A DNA stretch of 64,000 bases from Erythrocercus mccallii. Lineage: Eukaryota; Chordata; Aves; Passeriformes; Dicruridae. Position numbers and translations under genes: made by a program. Positions 1 to 47,500 of the stretch are shown here, piece after piece. A model generated the notes under the pieces. That model was not told where the DNA came from. It made no database searches and was given only the letters and a program-made list of their open reading frames with translations. The stretch covers positions 1-64,000 of the forward strand of contig VZRG01000169.1 in assembly GCA_013397435.1 (NCBI GenBank), read 5' to 3'. Position 1 is the first letter of the stretch. The number at the start of each line of letters is the position of its first letter.

Positions 1-103
1 TTTTTTTCTGTAGACTGACCTTCCTTCCTCTAAAGAAGCAGGTGCTTCTGTGATTAATTCCTGATGTAATTTTGGTACAGATTTGTTGTTGGAATTGTTG
101 AAG

Positions 104-33543
<33,440 letters not shown>

Positions 33544-33660
33544 ATGGTGACAGCTAAAGAGATGACAGCTAAGAGATGTTTTTTATTAAAAATGAAAAAC
33601 CAAAAGCAATCATGTATTATTTTTTGAGTTTTTGTAAATAAAAGACTTGAAGTTTTCTGT
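33544..33660 (+). other. SMARCAL1: SMARCAL1 3' UTR
   Basis: Short 3' UTR from the stop codon to just past the AATAAA at 33637-33642. An ATTAAA at 33585-33590 is a possible proximal signal. The true cleavage site cannot be read from sequence alone. Confidence 0.65.
33637..33642 (+). terminator. SMARCAL1: SMARCAL1 polyadenylation signal AATAAA
   Basis: Canonical AATAAA 94 bases after the stop codon, followed within 30 bases by a TGTTT/TCT-rich stretch suitable as a downstream element. Confidence 0.75.
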
Positions 33661-36600
33661 ATCTCTGGCATGTTTCATCTCAAAAGATGAGAAGGCAGTC
33701 TGACAGATGTGCGGCACACACCTGGCAGCCTGCAGGGTTTGCTGATTTTGCTGATGACTGAATGGTCATGGGCATGTATTATTCCACTGTGTTTCAGTAT
33801 GTCAGCTTCCACAGTTGTTTTGTTTAAAATGATAATGGTTGTCTGTCCCCAAGGCAGAAGTCTTGAGAAAACCAGCTAAGCAGCAGCTGCAGAGTGCTTT
33901 TAACGTTTACCATTTCCAAAGTCTGTATTTCTAGGAATTTGTTCACAGGCAAATTTGGCCATTGCTTGGATGGCTCACAGACTGGCTTTTGGATATTCCG
34001 TTTGGCCATGAGGAGAAAAGATCCAAACAGATCTTGATGTTTTTTGGAGGTGGGGAAGAGGAGGGAAAAGAGGAAGTTACCACCTTGAAGCTAAGTAATG
34101 TAGCTGTGTGCCAGTAAGTGTGTGCTGACTGTTTTAGGCGCTGTCTCTGCACACTCATCTCTGGCCTCATGCTGAATATTAGGACCTGCTCCATGGCATT
34201 TGCTTCTTCTGTCAGTGGAGGGTGAAGCTTGTGCTGACTGCCAGGGATTAACCCTGACTTCTCAGAGAAGGAGGGTGTGTGGGTGGGTGTGTGTTTTCTT
34301 CAAGACTTGACTGATTTCTACAGGTGCATGAGGAGAAGGGGACACAGACAGACTTTTGCTCTTGTTTTGTAAGAAACTGATTCTGGACTGAACTGTTTAA
34401 ATAAAAAGTAGTTGTGATTCCCAAGTTTTTGGTACTTTTTCTATTTTAGCATTCTGTCTCCCAGTTAGCTGTATTTTACAGCCATAATCTGTAGAAAAGG
34501 AGGCAAGCTGAAGGCTTACATTTAGCTGCTGGAGGCCAGCTGCTAACATGCTGTGGAGGTGATGCACGTGGCTCTATGCAGATACCAGACACTGACAAAA
34601 ATACTTCTCTTGCAAGGCAGAGGAGAAAAATGTTTGTGCTGTAAGATCAACCTAATACCATTAGGTATTTTTTCCTGCACTGAAGTGTTTGATTGTTCCA
34701 TTTTCAGCTGGTCGTCATGGAAATGGCCCACAGGCTGTGTGTACAATTGTGCTGAGAACTGCTTTTCATTCATGACTGCAGATGGTGCAAGGTGTGTTGT
34801 GACTGGGCAACTGGAGGAAATGCTTATCTCTGGGTTTGAGGCTGAGAATTGACCATCACTGCTCTTACTTTAACAGCTGGCCAGGTGACAAAGACACACT
34901 TTTTGACATTTTTAAATGTCTGTCATCTTGAACACAAAGTATTTAATCTGTAGGATGAATGACCTTTATACTTGCAAAGTGGGTTGTTCTGAGTAAGGGG
35001 TGAGAAATGTTGCTGTCTGCTGACTGAAAAAAAATGCAAAAAGCATTATTTGTGTACCATAGTGTTGTCTCCTATAGAAGTAGTTTTCTTTGTAAAGCTA
35101 CAGCTATTTCAAAACAGTACTTTTAGTTCTAAGATACACTGAAAGTAACCTTGGAGAATTCTGCTGCTTATTAACTAGATTCATCTTGTCAGTATGTTGG
35201 TAAATCCCAGCTAGAGGAATGCTAGGTGTACCTTCCCTTTGTTAGGATCCATAAAATCTCAGCTGGTTTGCTGCATGGATACCGGGGTTTTTCAAATACA
35301 CCTGAGACTCACTTTATCCTTACTACATGAAAAAGGGGAGAAGATCCTTGCAGGAAAGTGGTTAGTGATTCCTTGGGACTGGAGAGACTGCAGGCCTTAT
35401 CCCAATGACACCATTAGTCCCTCATTAATATGGTAGAGGTGGCTGGGCAGCTGGCAGCAGCCTCACACAGGATCTCCAAGGCTTGCTGATGAGCACCTCT
35501 GCAAGGCAGCGTGCAGGATGCCAGTGAGACCCTCAGCAGGCTCAGGAACATGGAGCACCCCTGGGGCCTCTTGTGCCTGCCAGCTTAAGATGATAGAGCT
35601 GTATGTTTTTGGCATACCTGAAACCGGTAGAGGAAAGGGAAGGACCCATCTTACTGGATCTTGGAGCATTTTACTGTGGCTGGATGCCTGCTTGTACACC
35701 TGCATCAGTGCTCCCACCCATGTTGGAGAAAAGTGTGTTTTCAAGGATGCCAAAACAGCAACCACAGGTTAAAATAGGCTGGAGCAGTTCCAACTAAGTG
35801 TTCTGCATTCCCCAGGCTGGCTAACTGCATGAGCTGAAGAGTTCAAGGGGGTGGACTATCAAGGCAAGGCTGTGCTGGCTTGTCTCTGCCCTTCATCTTC
35901 TCAGTCCCTTGGAAATTTGTGTTTACTTTGACAGTGCTGGGAATGGCTGTCACCCAGGGTGGCTGGGTTTGGTTGTTTTGCCAGAGCTGTCTGTAGATGA
36001 TGGATATGACCATGTGCTGTACTGTCACAGCAAACCTGAACCCTGTAGATAGAGACCAGAGCTTAGCAGTAGATTCTCTGGAAGTGTTGGCTGACAATTT
36101 ATATTTTTTTTAACCATATCGTCACTAAGCAGCCAAAGGAACTAATTTTCTTTTCTGCTTTCTAATATGTTGGTATCAAAGCTGTATCCTGTGAGTCATC
36201 ATTGTGATGAGGATCTGAAAAGGGCAGATACATTCGTAGGATATATAAAATGAAATTTTGATTTAACTGAGGGAGATATAAATACCATTGCCTGAAGCCT
36301 TGCTGAGCCCTCATCTCAAACATTGTTCTGGCCACCAGCTCCCCAAAGAGCTTGCAGGGAAAATCAGGGAATTAGGAACCTGGCATGACAGAGGGAATTT
36401 AAAATGTCAGTGTTCAAACCCTCAGAGCAAGAGCCAAGAGGAGATGTGATACCTGTCCATGAGCATCTCTTAAAGTACAGACCCCAGCCAGGGAAAGTAA
36501 CAGAGTGGCTGGGTATGCTCAATTCCTTGATTCCCTCTTAACTAAAAAGACTGCAAGTGAAGAGTGCTGTCCTTGGTCGAGACAGCCAGGGTGGGTATGG

Positions 36601-37120
36601 AAGGAAATTACCTGGGGACAATTTCTCTAGCTCCAGCCCTCTCCTGGCAGAAGGGGATGAACCGCACATCCAAAAGCTCTGAGGCTAACTGGATTACATT
36701 TCTTAATGGAGGTTAATGAGTTGCTAATCCCTTTACAAGCATTGCAGCTCAGTGGCACTGGTGGATTTTTCCCTCTGTGTTTTGGTTCTGGGAATCATCT
36801 CTGCAGCGGCACACCAAGGCTTTCAGGGCTGGTGGTTTCAGCATTAGGTAACTCCAAAGAAATTAGGAAGTTGCCTTAACGAGACCTGATGCCAAAACTC
36901 TTGAAACCTCATGGTTTAGCGCTAGTATGTTTTATGACAGTAATTCATCCTCATTGATTTTTTAATCTATTTATCATTATTTACTTTTTCTGCAGTGCTG
37001 GTCACGTTTTCTGTCCCTGTTTTGACATCTATTTGCTTCTTACTCTTTTTAAAAACGAGATGAGTGAATGGAACTGCCCCTTCTCCCTGCTGTGACCTCC
37101 CTCGGTGGAAACCTATGACT
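33661..37120. other. Intergenic spacer between SMARCAL1 and RPL37A
   Basis: 3.5 kb with no supported gene. A further AATAAA occurs at 34400-34405 and could serve a longer SMARCAL1 3' UTR. A GTGT-rich run is at about 34275-34295. The old LINE-like fragment at 36290-36480 is listed separately. Open frames here are short and unrecognisable. Confidence 0.65.
36290..36480 (+). repeat. Degraded CR1/L3-like LINE fragment
   Basis: 'gagccctcatctcaaacatt' then 'gttctggccacc', and further on 'caagagccaagaggagatgt' then 'gatacctgtcca', follow in order two conserved phrases of the CR1/L3 reverse-transcriptase 3' region (ccctcatctggagta..gtgtccagttctgg; gagaagaggaggctgaggggagatatgata). Heavily diverged, so family and ends are approximate. 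Confidence 0.4.
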
Positions 37121-37483
37121 GCGCTCCGGCGGTGCTGGCGCTCACGCCCCGCCTGGGCGTCACTCTGAATTCCACAGCACGGGTCAGGCTGGACGGGACG
37201 GCGGCGCTCCTCTGCTCCAGCCTCCCTGCTCCAGCAGGGCCATCGCGGAGCACACGGCACCGCATCCAGACGGTTCGTTAGTGTCTCCAGCGAGGCAGCC
37301 GCTCGGCCGCCCTGGCTCAGCGGCTGTCCCGGAGGCTGTGCCGCGCCCCGCCGCGCCGCTCACCCGCCGGGAGCCCCGAGCGCCCACGGCCGCGTCCAGC
37401 CCGGGCTAACGTCACTTCCGATTGCGCCGGCCTGCCCGCGCCTGCGCACTGCGGCTCCCTCTCTGCTTCGGCGCCGGCGGAAG

Positions 37484-37486
<3 letters not shown>
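37120..37486 (+). promoter_or_regulatory. RPL37A: RPL37A CpG-island promoter
   Basis: A sharp rise in CpG density from about 37120, continuing to about 37810. Just upstream of the start site lie a CRE-like ACGTCA (37409-37414) overlapping an ETS-type ACTTCCG (37414-37420), and an NRF1-like GCGCACTGCG (37444-37453). A pyrimidine run CTCCCTCTCT at 37455-37464 is a fitting 5' TOP start region, with transcription probably beginning in it, giving a 5' UTR of about 20-30 bases. No TATA box is seen. This set of elements is typical of ribosomal protein genes; factor binding is inferred. Confidence 0.75.
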
Positions 37487-40619
<3,133 letters not shown>

Positions 40620-40682
40620 AAGCTACTTCTTGTTCTTGTGAAACATCCTTTTTTCTCCACTGTTATGATCTGTCCTTTTATC

Positions 40683-40688
40683 AATAAA
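40683..40688 (+). terminator. RPL37A: RPL37A polyadenylation signal AATAAA
   Basis: Canonical AATAAA 64 bases after the stop, followed by a TGTTTGTCTTTT-like downstream element at about 40710-40725. Confidence 0.9.
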
Positions 40689-41315
40689 AGGGTGATAATG
40701 GAGTGGAATTATGTTTGTCTTTTCTGCAAAATGTCCTGTCTGTTATGTGTGTGCTGTCTGCCAGGTGCCCACCAAAGCTGCCTCAGCACTGCTTTCCTTT
40801 ACTGGACAAGGGAGAGAAAATAAAATTAAAGGTCTGTGGGTTGAGATCAGGGCAGGGAGAGGTCCCTCACCAGTTACTGTCATGGGCAAAACAGACCTGA
40901 CTTGGGAAACCAGTTTCATTTATTACCAGTTGTATTAGAGTAGGATAATGAGAAATAAAACCAAATGTTAATTCCAATCACCTCTACCTTCTTCCCAGGC
41001 TCAACTTTACTCTTTATTTTCCTGCCTTACCCAGCAGCTTTACAGGGGGATGAAGAATGGGGGTTGAGTCCATCACATGTTGACTGCTTCTCCATCTTCC
41101 CCATGGGGAGGGCTCCTCTCACTTCCTCTGCTCCTGCATTGGTCCCCTGTGGTGTCACAAGCCCTGCCAGCAAACCTGCTCCAGCATGGGCTCTTCACAG
41201 GGTACAGGTCCTGCCGCGGGCCTGCTGCACCATAGGCTTCCTACAGTGTCACAGCCTCCTTTGGATGTAGCCCTGCTTCAGTATGGAGCCCTCCATGGGC
41301 TGCAGGACTGGGATG

Positions 41316-42132
41316 GCAGGTTTATTATAGAATAATTTGGTTGCAGTGGAACGGAGGTACATAGCTGTTTTGGTCAGCCATAGAAATAACATAAAAGTAT
41401 AAAAATACTTAACACATATACATGAATAATGAGAAAAAAGCATAGGAAAGGGAAAAAAGATAGGAAGGAAAAGAGGAAAAATACCACCATGTATCGATCC
41501 AGATTTGATTGTGGGTGATTTCAGTGTCCCTTAGTTGAGGTGATGGTCAGTCGTGATCTGTGGGAGGTGGGGGAACCCCTGAAACAAGTTTGCCAGGCTA
41601 GTATCTTTAGGTGTGGTGGGAATGCCCAGGTTCCTCTCCTGAAGGGGGTGGGGTTTCCACTGCCTGATGTAACATTGTGCGGTCCAGGCCCAGAATGGGC
41701 CTGGGGATGCTGCGGGGGTCTTTGATGGTTTATGACCCCTTGTAAGGCGTTGGCAGCTGCCTCGTGTCAGCGCAGCTGAGCCAGGAATGAATGCTGTCAG
41801 GCCTGCATGTGAATGTCCCAATACCTAACAGGGAAGGGGGAAAGGGAGGAGTTTTACATCTCAGCCAGTTGGGGGGGGGGGGGGGGGGGGGGGGGGGAAC
41901 TCTAAGAAGGGGTGTAGTCTTCAATCTTTGGTTTACGGGGGGGGGGTGGTGGTAAACGGGGGGGGGGGGGGGGGGGGGGCATTTGCATGATAAAAAGCAT
42001 TACCCCACCTCGTGGGATCTGCTTCTCCCTCATCTGGGTCAAAAATAGTTTATTGCTAAACAAAAGTTGGTTTAAAGTCGTGCATCTCACCAGCTGCTTT
42101 TGAAAAGGCCAAAATTTCAGTCTCTCAAAGGC
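41316..42132 (-). mobile_element. Second LTR-like element nested in the first
   Basis: About 0.8 kb that separates two parts of the surrounding LTR; these are contiguous, apart from about 15-20 bp, in the copy at 49186-49740. On the minus strand it could begin TGCC and end ...CTGCCA, the TG...CA form of LTRs, with AATAAA (plus-strand TTTATT at 41321-41326) close to its end. It carries three G runs and a purine-rich stretch at 41431-41483. Family not recognised, and target duplications are not clear. Confidence 0.5.
41871..41979. repeat. Cluster of long G homopolymers (G27, G10, G22)
   Basis: Perfect G runs at 41871-41897 (27), 41937-41946 (10) and 41958-41979 (22) within 110 bp. This is strong G-quadruplex potential on the plus strand. 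Run lengths are likely to be polymorphic or affected by sequencing error. Confidence 0.9.
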
Positions 42133-42426
42133 AGGCACCTGGAGCATCTCCTGTTTCTGCTGCACTGACCTGGGTACCTGCAGACCTGTTCCTATCACAT
42201 ACTCTCACTCCCCTCTCTGGCTGCAACTGCTGCTGTGTGGGGTTTTTTCTTAAATCTGTTACCCCAGACATTCTACCATCACTGCCAGTGGGCTTGTCCT
42301 TGGCGAGTGGTGGGTCCGTGCTGGAGTGGCTGACATTGGTTCTGTCAGACACAGGGGAAGCTTCTGGCAGCTTGTCACAGAGGCTACCCCTCTAGCCCTC
42401 CCACTGCCAAAACTGCCATGCAAACA

Positions 42427-43579
42427 CTGCACTGTTCTGTATTTATAGGTGTAACTATGGAGACACTAGTAGTGCTATCCAGTAGTTTGATGGCTCTTGT
42501 TACTGGTGAAGCCATTAAAAAACACTTTCTAGTTAATTGCACACTTTGTTGTTTGAATGCACTGAGGTGAATCTGAGGAAAGCTTAAATAACTTGAAGAA
42601 ACTTGGCTCATCTTGGTATGTCCTTCATATCTGTATGTTGAGGAACAGCGTAGAGCTCCATGAGTGGAGGAATGAGCAAATGTAAGGGGGGGAAGAGAAA
42701 CACATAAAACATCTCTCTGCCTTTTTCCATTTCTTCAAGGGATTGGGCCCTGTGCTGCAAGATGGAGAGAAAAAGAGCATTTTGACTGGGATGGTAAAAG
42801 CAACCCGTGCTCTGCTGCTGACTGGTGCTGCTAATTCTTCTGCACCACCCACAGATAACTGTGTCCTACAGCCTGTGGTGTTCTGTTGTGTGCAGATCTT
42901 GGGGTTAGTCCACCTTGGTCTGGTAGCAGGCTCTCGTGTCTGGATGTTTGAGGTGCCTAATCCATTCTGAGTTGCAACAATAAATTTTCATGTTGAGCCA
43001 ATCCTTTGGACATTCAGTCTTGGTGAAAAAGCTGCTGTTTAAGTTAATAATTGCCTCCAAATAATCCATTTAAACTGTCAAGATGCTGGAACATCTTTTA
43101 TGGTCTGACTTGAGAGTTTCAATTTGGTTTTGGTGACCGCATCTCCCATCCCTAACAATACAGGTCAGAAAACAAAAATGTTAATAGCTTTGGTTATTAA
43201 TAAAATTTATAAACATATTTTCCTGCTGGAGGAAAAATAATAAGGAAGTAGCAGAGGCATGTTCTTGCTCCAAATTAAGCTTTACATGGATTTGGGTAGT
43301 GATAAGCCATAGCAACAATAATTCATTAATGAGCTTGACATCTTCAAAAGATTAATTCAAAGCTGGGCCTAAGTATGAACTTTTCCCAAGTTGCAAAACG
43401 TCTGTGGCTCACAAGTTTGACTGCAGTGACCCAGAACCTGTTTTCCAAACTTTTCTTTTTTCCTTTCCTTCCTCAGTGCTTCAAATTTCCCTTACTAAAG
43501 TCAATTCATGTATCCAGGTATCTGGTGCCATTCATACCAGTGCGCATATCCTCATATCCCAACTGGCTTGGCGATGTAA
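42427..43579. other. Intergenic stretch without recognised gene
   Basis: No gene seen. The stretch 43025-43350 is AT-rich with several homeodomain-type TAAT cores and looks like candidate conserved non-coding sequence (see findings). An AATAAA-like AATAAAT lies at about 42980 but has no transcript evidence. Confidence 0.5.
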
Positions 43580-43755
43580 CCACTTTCCTGGGAAGCCAGT
43601 TGCAGTGCCCAACCACTGGTGAAGAACCTTTTCCTAATAACCAGCTTAAACCTCCCCTGACAAAACTTAATTACATTCCTTTGGGTCCTATTACTGATCA
43701 CCAGAGAGATCAGCCCCTGCCCCTCTGCTTCCTCTTATGGGCAGGACAGTGTGGT
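43580..43755 (-). mobile_element. CR1 LINE fragment, antisense
   Basis: 'cagtgcccaaccactggtga' then 'agaaccttttcctaataacc', 'cttaaacctcccctgac' and 'atcaccagagagatcagccc' then 'ctgcccctctgcttcc' follow the reverse complement of the CR1 3' region closely. The conserved order and spacing make this secure; the ends are approximate. Confidence 0.85.
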
Positions 43756-44099
43756 TCTGCGTATTGCTTTTTATTCTTGATTCAGTATGCTTGGGTCACA
43801 TTTTCCATGTGGTGAGACATGACTCTGCACACCTCTGTGCTTTCTTCATTAATGCAGAGGTTGTAATTGAAGTACCGGTTTCTGATGAAGCCTTCTCAGC
43901 TGCTCTGAAGTAGCCATTCATTACCAGGTGCAGAGGATATGTTTCACTGTGTTGATATCCCAGGACGGCTGCACAGGTATCTTATCTGAGATGACTTATA
44001 TTCCTGCTGAGGCGGTTATTAATTACCCTTTGGGTTTATATTTGCAGAGGGTGGAAACTGGGCAGGGTAGAAATACAAAGAGAAGATAAAGATGTGAGG

Positions 44100-44440
44100 C
44101 GATCTTTTTGACCCGGATTGTGCGGTCCTACCTGCATCCCTGTGGGATGGGCTGTGAGCGCAGATCCCCCGGACTTCTTGTGCCGTGGTACCCCGGCGTG
44201 CTCCTCGGCAGAGGCGTTTTGCGTTGGTGAATCTTCGAGGCTGCCAGCCGTACCCGTTCCGCGGAGCGAGGGCGGGGAGGAGGAAGGGTGCGCCGGCAAT
44301 GCTGCGAGCGGCCAGCGGGCGCCAGTGCCGCTCTGCCGCGCGCTGTGCGCGGCCGCTGCAGCCCCGGCCTTCGCTCGCAGCGGGCAGCGGCTCTGCGCAG
44401 CTCAGCGGCTCGTGCCCCCCCCGAAACAGACCATGGCAGT
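44100..44440. promoter_or_regulatory. Orphan CpG island, candidate promoter or first exon
   Basis: About 340 bp with roughly 45 CpG dinucleotides, in a neighbourhood otherwise nearly free of CpG. It lies 3.5 kb right of RPL37A and not at the start of any recognised gene. Open frames cross it on both strands (44118-44525 and 44185-44514 plus, 44019-44477 and 44128-44529 minus), as expected of GC-rich DNA; none resembles a known protein, including IGFBP2 exon 1. Not repeat-like by eye. It could start a long non-coding RNA or be a distal regulatory island. Confidence 0.6.
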
Positions 44441-44529
44441 GGTTTCGATTGAAGCAAGAGCCTGTGACAAAAGACATCAGGAGGTTGAAATCGGAACGGG
44501 CAGGTTGGACATGAGGATTTTGTAGTCAT

Positions 44530-47500
44530 GTGTCACCTCCAGCAAAGCTGAACTTGTCAGTGTGTCAGTGCTCAGTCCAAATGCTGTGTATATACTGGGA
44601 GAAATTTGTATTGACAACTATATGATTTGGCCAGGGGATCCTCCAATTTTTTTCTTTCCTCAGGGAATCTAGGGTGAAAACAGGAATTCTAAAACATATT
44701 GCTCACTGCTTTCAGTATATTTGCTGTTAAGCCTTAGTCAGGAACTTGGACAGAGTTGTCTTAGATGCTGTAGAAGCAGCGAGCTGATACCTGTCCTGGA
44801 GGTCGTGAGTTTATGGCAATGTCTGACCCATCTGGATTACAACAGCTCTGGGAATTGGAAAGGGTTTGATGGAAACTGGGACTTTAAATCTGACTGAATG
44901 TTCTGTAGATGTGGCTGCGCAGGTTAGTTTATCTTGGTTCCTTGGTGAGAAGGGGACCTCTTTCTCAGAGCAATCTGTCATTCCTGTGGGATTTTTCTTT
45001 CAGGATCAAGGTTATAACCGAAGGGGATGGTAGCTGTAGTCAGGGTGGCAGTTCAGGTACCACAAGGTGTTTCAGGAGCCCAAAGGAACTTGGAAATAAA
45101 AAAAAACTGAACAAGCTCAGGGCAGCTTTCCTCATTCTGATTTCTGTTAAGTATTTCTTTGTTTCCAAAACAAAATAATGGCTTTGGCTTTATCCCCTTT
45201 GTGCTTCCTGCCCCTTTGGTCACCCACACCCTGTTTGGTCTGTAGGGGATCATGATGCTAAGTCTTGGGGGCACCACTGGTGTTATGCCACATGTTAAAG
45301 ACTGGGAGTTTAGGGCTTACAGGAATGAAAAACCTCAGCCACAAGTGTTGGTTGCCCTTTCTGCATGTTCTGACTTAAAGGTGGTGTGAATTCAGCCTGT
45401 GTGCAGGTGCTCCCTTTTGGCTTGGTGTCTTAGGAATTTGACTGTAATACAAGCCTGGCAGTTATAAGCAATGGGCACCATGTTTTAAGGAACACATTCC
45501 AGTGTGATTTCCAACTTTCATGACCATCAAATGTATGTTTGCTGACTGTATGGTCAGCTGCTTTCCTCCCTGAGCACAACCAAGGGTTTCTCATGACCTT
45601 CCTAAGCTCCTTCATGCTTCTTCCTCCATGCTGCATCCCAAGGAGATTTCAATGGCACTTCAGAAACAAGAGTGACTGATGCAGGTGAGTCACCTTCCTG
45701 GTGCAGACTAACTCTGTCTTGGGACTATCCTCTAGGTCTCTCCCTAGAAGGAAAGGAGATTTAGTGATGAAGTTTATGCTGGCTTTGCATGTAGCTCAGA
45801 ACACCGGACAACAAGAGAAGAAACCAGATTTGAGGAATAATGTGAGCATCACTTCAACGGGCTGCAAGTCACTATCTGATTTTATGTACTTTCCTAGCTT
45901 CCACCTGCTGCTCATCCCACCTGGATTATCAGCAGCTCCACTTGGAGAAAAATTACATCGCAAAGCTGGCCCAGCTCCTGTCAATGAAGTGGGTGGGAAA
46001 TATTTCTCTGTTACCCAGCTATGCAGCTTTCCTTGGAGAAATGGTTCCTTAAAGGATGCTACAAAATGATTTGCAGTGGCATGAGATTGTGTATTTCCTA
46101 TGGCTTTGAGGTGCCTGCTTGAAACTGGCCCCAGTGCTCTGGAAGTGGGCAGTTGCCATCGGTAACACATCCTTCCTCCGAGTATTTGATCTCAGCGGAT
46201 GTCTTTTGAGGCATGGAGTGTGGCAGAGTTGTGGATATGCCTCAGGTGCCCTTATTAGATGCCTGGATGCATTTTGAAAATGGCTGCTTAGAAAATGTCT
46301 AATTGCTATTCCACATATTCAAAAAGGGTTTTTTTTTCTCTTGTCAAGGCTTTGGCATGCCTTGGATTGCTAAATATACTTTCCTCTTGCAAATTCTTGG
46401 CAGGAATCTGTGTAAGGAATCATGCCAAGCAGTCTCTTCAAATGTTAACAAGCTCATCGGTGTGGCTTTCCCAGTGCAGGGTTTGTGCTCTTTTTTTTTT
46501 CCACCTTCCTTCCCAAAAAACCCCAACCCTTCTTTTTGTACACTGTTGCTCTAAGCACATGAACTATGGCAGCTCTGCAAGAAAGGATTTTTCTAACCAG
46601 AGCCAAAAAAAAAGGTGCTTATTTCGTGTTCAACACTTTGGTGTCACAGCCCTGCTCAGCCTCCCGGGGTTCCTGTTGACTACGAAGTGTGGATTTTGGG
46701 GTACTTGTGGAAAACCTAATCCGTTTCCTTTCTTCCTTTGCCATTCTTGCTTTTCCTCTGTACTTAGCAAGCTGGACTGTGTCCTTGCATGGTAATTGTA
46801 GATTTGATGTCTTTCTTCCAGTAGCCTATTAGCAAGTGAATGAGGCTGTCATGCTTCCCGTTTTGTTTCCTCCCCAGTGCTTATCCGGGTGCAGAAGCAG
46901 CCCTGGAGGTGGTGCCTGCAGCCAGGCAGGACCCCTGGATTAGACCTGCAGGCTGGGCTGCTTCTCTCCCTCTGCCCCAGGCAAAGAGCAGCTCTGCTCT
47001 GGCATCTGGAACTTACAAAGCACAGAAAGCAGTGAGAAGCCAGTGCAGCACCCCTGAAAACCTCAGTGTCTTCCTCAAGGAAACCTTATCTCAGGACTTC
47101 GGCATTCATCAATATGAGGTTACACACCTCCCTGAGCTTCAGTGGAGACAATCTTGCACAAGCATTTGGAGAGCTTTGCCTCTGACTTGCTCTCCTGGCC
47201 TTCAGTCATCTGATGGACACACCTTGGGGACCAAGCCTTTGTGTTCAGGTTGGGATGTTGGGTTCCCCTCCCTGTGCTCAGTGCTACCTCCTCCTCATGG
47301 CAAGAGCTCAGTGTGGGATGCAGGGATGGTGCTGCACAGGAATTGAGTTGTGAGGCCAGAGAGCCCGAGTCCATCACACTGCAGCCTGGAATGAGCAGTG
47401 GATGTTTTTGAAGGGACCTCTGTTCACACCAAAGAATATTTATTTTTAACTCATGAGTTTGGTTTCAGGAATTTGCTCTGTGACCTTTCTCCATTTCTTT

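Larger units (their letters stand above)
40757..42426 (-). mobile_element. Avian endogenous retrovirus LTR, solo, interrupted by a second insertion
   Basis: The left part (about 40757-41315) and right part (about 42133-42426) match consecutive parts of the LTR at 49186-49740: 'ccaggtgcccaccaaagctg' on the left, 'gacacaggggaagcttctgg' followed by 'cagctt' on the right. Read on the minus strand it begins near TGTTTGCATGGCAG and has a polyadenylation-type signal toward its low-coordinate end, so I infer minus orientation. The left part contains several internal 'tgctccagcatggg'-type short repeats that the other copy lacks. I recognise the type from bird genomes but do not name the family with confidence. 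No retroviral coding region adjoins it, so it is a solo LTR. Ends are approximate and no target duplication was resolved. Confidence 0.7.

Noticed and set aside
41730..42198. Proline-rich minus-strand frames
   Set aside because: They are translations of the G homopolymers inside the nested LTR-like element.
44118..44525. 135-codon plus frame in the orphan CpG island as a protein gene
   Set aside because: Composition reflects GC richness, frames are open on both strands, and no family resemblance or initiation evidence exists. Kept only as a CpG island.
46840..47346. 168-codon plus frame and its 166-codon neighbour at 46295-46795
   Set aside because: No domain, signal peptide or codon pattern suggesting selection; lengths are within chance for 20 kb of non-coding DNA.
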